64,000 nt of DNA from Xanthobacteraceae bacterium. Its GTDB lineage: Bacteria > Pseudomonadota > Alphaproteobacteria > Rhizobiales > Xanthobacteraceae. Below, one piece after another: positions 62,620-64,000 of this stretch. The first letter of the stretch is position 1. Every line of letters starts with the position of its first letter. The translations under genes were made by a program, and so were the position numbers. Where the stretch lies: contig JALHRD010000010.1 of the NCBI GenBank assembly GCA_022841625.1, positions 62,001-126,000 on the forward strand, read 5' to 3'. Below the pieces are notes generated by a model. That model did not search any database and was not told the origin of the DNA. It saw only the letters and a list, made by a program, of their open reading frames with translations.

Positions 62620-63669
62620 ATGACCAAGACTTCGCCCGTCCAGATCGCGCGCAGCTTCGTGCTGTCGTTCGCCGCGCTCGTGCTGTGGGCCGGCGCCGCG
62701 CCCGCCGCCGAGATCGATCCGCAATTGATCGCACGGGCCAAGAAGGAGGGGCAGCTCACTTATTACACCGATCTGATCGTCGAACAGGTGGTGCGGCCGC
62801 TGGTAACGGCGTTCGAAGGCAAATTCGGCATCAAGGTGCATTTCTCGCGCGGCGACAGCCAGGTCAATTCGGTCAAGATCCTCAACGAGTATCGCGCCGG
62901 CCGCGTGCAGGCCGACGTGTTCGGGCTGACCTCGGGCTTTCACGTCTTGGTCGATGCCGGCGCGGTGCGGCAGTTCACCACCGCCAATGGCGACGAACTG
63001 CCGGCGCATTACCGCGATCCCAATCGCTATTGGGTCGCCTCGAATGTCTATGTGATGGCGCCGGGCATCAACACCACTTTGGTTCCGGCGACGCAGCGCC
63101 CCAAGAGCTATGACGACCTGCTGCTGCCATACTGGCGGGACAAGATGGTCTGGAAGCCGAACGACATGTCGGGCGCGCCCGGCTTTATCGCCAACATTCT
63201 GCTCAGCATGGGCGAAGAGCGCGGCATGGACTATTTGCGCCGTCTCGCCAAGCAGAACATCAAATTGGTCAATGCCAGCGCGCGCGCCATTCTCGATCAG
63301 GTAATCGGCGGCGAATACGCCATGAGCCTGCAAATCTTCAACCACCACGCCGTGATCAGCGCCAGCAAAGGCGCGCCGGTCGATTGGGTGCGGCTCAGCC
63401 CAGCGGTGGTCAATCCCACCATTCTCGGGCTCACGACCAATGCGCCGCGCCCGAATGCCGGCCAGCTATTTGTCGAGTTCATGACCTCGCGCGAAGGTCA
63501 GACGATCTTTCAGAAGGCGAGCTATCTGCCGGCGCGCGCCGATGTGCCACCGCTGGTCGCCGACCTGGTGCCGGAGAACGGCGGATTCACGGCGACAGTC
63601 ATCACGCCGGAGATCCAGGCCAAACACCTCGATCATTGGAACAAGCTCGCTGCCGAAATGTTCCGGTAG
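62620..63669 (+). CDS. extracellular solute-binding protein (AfuA/iron-type ABC receptor)
   Basis: A 349-aa protein from ATG 62620 with CAGGAGAA upstream; the longer frame into the preceding gene is not used. The Sec signal ends near APAAE and is followed by IDPQLIARAKKEGQLTYYTD. VHFSRGDSQVNSVKILNEY, QADVFGLTSGFHVLVDAG, ARAILDQVIGGEYAMSLQ and the C-terminal FVEFMTSREGQTIFQKASY fit the ABC-type Fe3+/spermidine/AfuA group. No permease or ATPase follows in the window. It may bind an organic ligand rather than iron. Confidence 0.87.
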   Translation: MTKTSPVQIARSFVLSFAALVLWAGAAPAAEIDPQLIARAKKEGQLTYYTDLIVEQVVRPLVTAFEGKFGIKVHFSRGDSQVNSVKILNEYRAGRVQADVFGLTSGFHVLVDAGAVRQFTTANGDELPAHYRDPNRYWVASNVYVMAPGINTTLVPATQRPKSYDDLLLPYWRDKMVWKPNDMSGAPGFIANILLSMGEERGMDYLRRLAKQNIKLVNASARAILDQVIGGEYAMSLQIFNHHAVISASKGAPVDWVRLSPAVVNPTILGLTTNAPRPNAGQLFVEFMTSREGQTIFQKASYLPARADVPPLVADLVPENGGFTATVITPEIQAKHLDHWNKLAAEMFR

Positions 63670-63840
63670 TGATGGCGATCATGCCTTCCGGACGAGCCGA
63701 GCGCCGCGCTGCCTTCCTTGCGCCCCCTGCCGGGATTCGCTAGCAGAACTAGACTGAGCGGCGCGCGCGATCTGCTCCCACTCTCCGCGGGTGCGGGAGG
63801 CCGCCGGGCCCCGGTTTGAACGCCGCAGGAGGACACCGCC

Positions 63841-64000
63841 TTGCCCTGGACCAGTGCTAACGGAATCAGCATTCACTACGAACTCGAGGGCCGCGATGGG
63901 CCAGTGGTGGTCTTGCTGCACGAGATGGGCGGCACTTTGCAAAGCTGGGACGCGGTGGCGCCCGAACTCGCCAAGGACTTCCAGGTGGCGCGCTATGACC
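63841..64000 (+). CDS. alpha/beta-fold hydrolase, partial (C-terminus outside window)
   Basis: A frame from TTG 63841, preceded by AGGAGGAC at 63827-63834, stays open to the window edge. The first residues include SANGISIHYELEGRDGPVVV, then LLHEMGGTLQSWDAV, the oxyanion-hole region of an alpha/beta hydrolase close to 3-oxoadipate enol-lactonase-type enzymes. The catalytic Ser lies beyond the edge. The function is uncertain; catabolic by neighbourhood. Confidence 0.75.
   Translation, partial: MPWTSANGISIHYELEGRDGPVVVLLHEMGGTLQSWDAVAPELAKDFQVARYD

Overview
The window is high-GC, gene-dense DNA of an alphaproteobacterium, most likely a Rhizobiales/Bradyrhizobiaceae-Xanthobacteraceae-type soil heterotroph. 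The basis is gene content: a RegB/RegA-type redox two-component pair, an MmcB-family protein, DUF4344 and DUF4166 proteins, GlnD, an intracellular PHA depolymerase and a very large set of Bug/TctC-type periplasmic solute receptors. The lineage call is an inference. No rRNA, tRNA, CRISPR array, transposase or phage gene was seen.

Region 1 (1-12.2 kb) is catabolic. On the minus strand a nearly continuous run reads pcaI-like, pcaJ-like, pcaF-like, a 105-aa unknown, ligI, ligA, ligB, ligC. This joins the last two steps of the beta-ketoadipate route to the protocatechuate 4,5-cleavage route (dioxygenase LigAB, semialdehyde dehydrogenase LigC, pyrone-dicarboxylate hydrolase LigI). Downstream on the same strand lie four MetE-core-like methyltransferase paralogues, the last cut by the window edge. 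A 4HBT thioesterase faces away from the run.

Region 2 (12.2-30 kb) mixes an ACMSD-like amidohydrolase and Bug receptors with housekeeping genes: mutS, glnD, a class A penicillin-binding protein, a GbsR/MarR regulator with a DUF4166/TIGR01777 pair, a YgjP-like metallopeptidase, a PHA depolymerase and an ABC-2 exporter.

Region 3 (31-41 kb) holds regB/regA, an LpxL/HtrB-like acyltransferase with an extra N-terminal domain, a frameshifted Bug gene, RidA, another TctC-type receptor, mmcB, mtnA and a WD40 protein.

Region 4 (40-64 kb) is again catabolic and transport-rich: a Rieske ferredoxin with an amidohydrolase, an SDR epimerase, two DUF4344 metallopeptidase paralogues (one with a broken HExxH), a UbiD-family decarboxylase followed by a complete NMT1/Ssu-type ABC importer, a gamma-glutamyltransferase, a TetR regulator with a clear promoter/operator, YciI, Tag, five consecutive Bug receptor genes (four with Tat-like signals), a second LigI-like hydrolase, an NDP-forming acyl-CoA synthetase and an iron/AfuA-type binding protein. 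An alpha/beta hydrolase runs off the right end.

The most unusual items are the fused pca/lig gene run with its MetE-core array, the orphan Bug expansion with one frameshifted and one remnant copy, the basic tails on LigA and LigB, the degenerate DUF4344 paralogue, and a heptamer tandem array between convergent genes at 50.4 kb.
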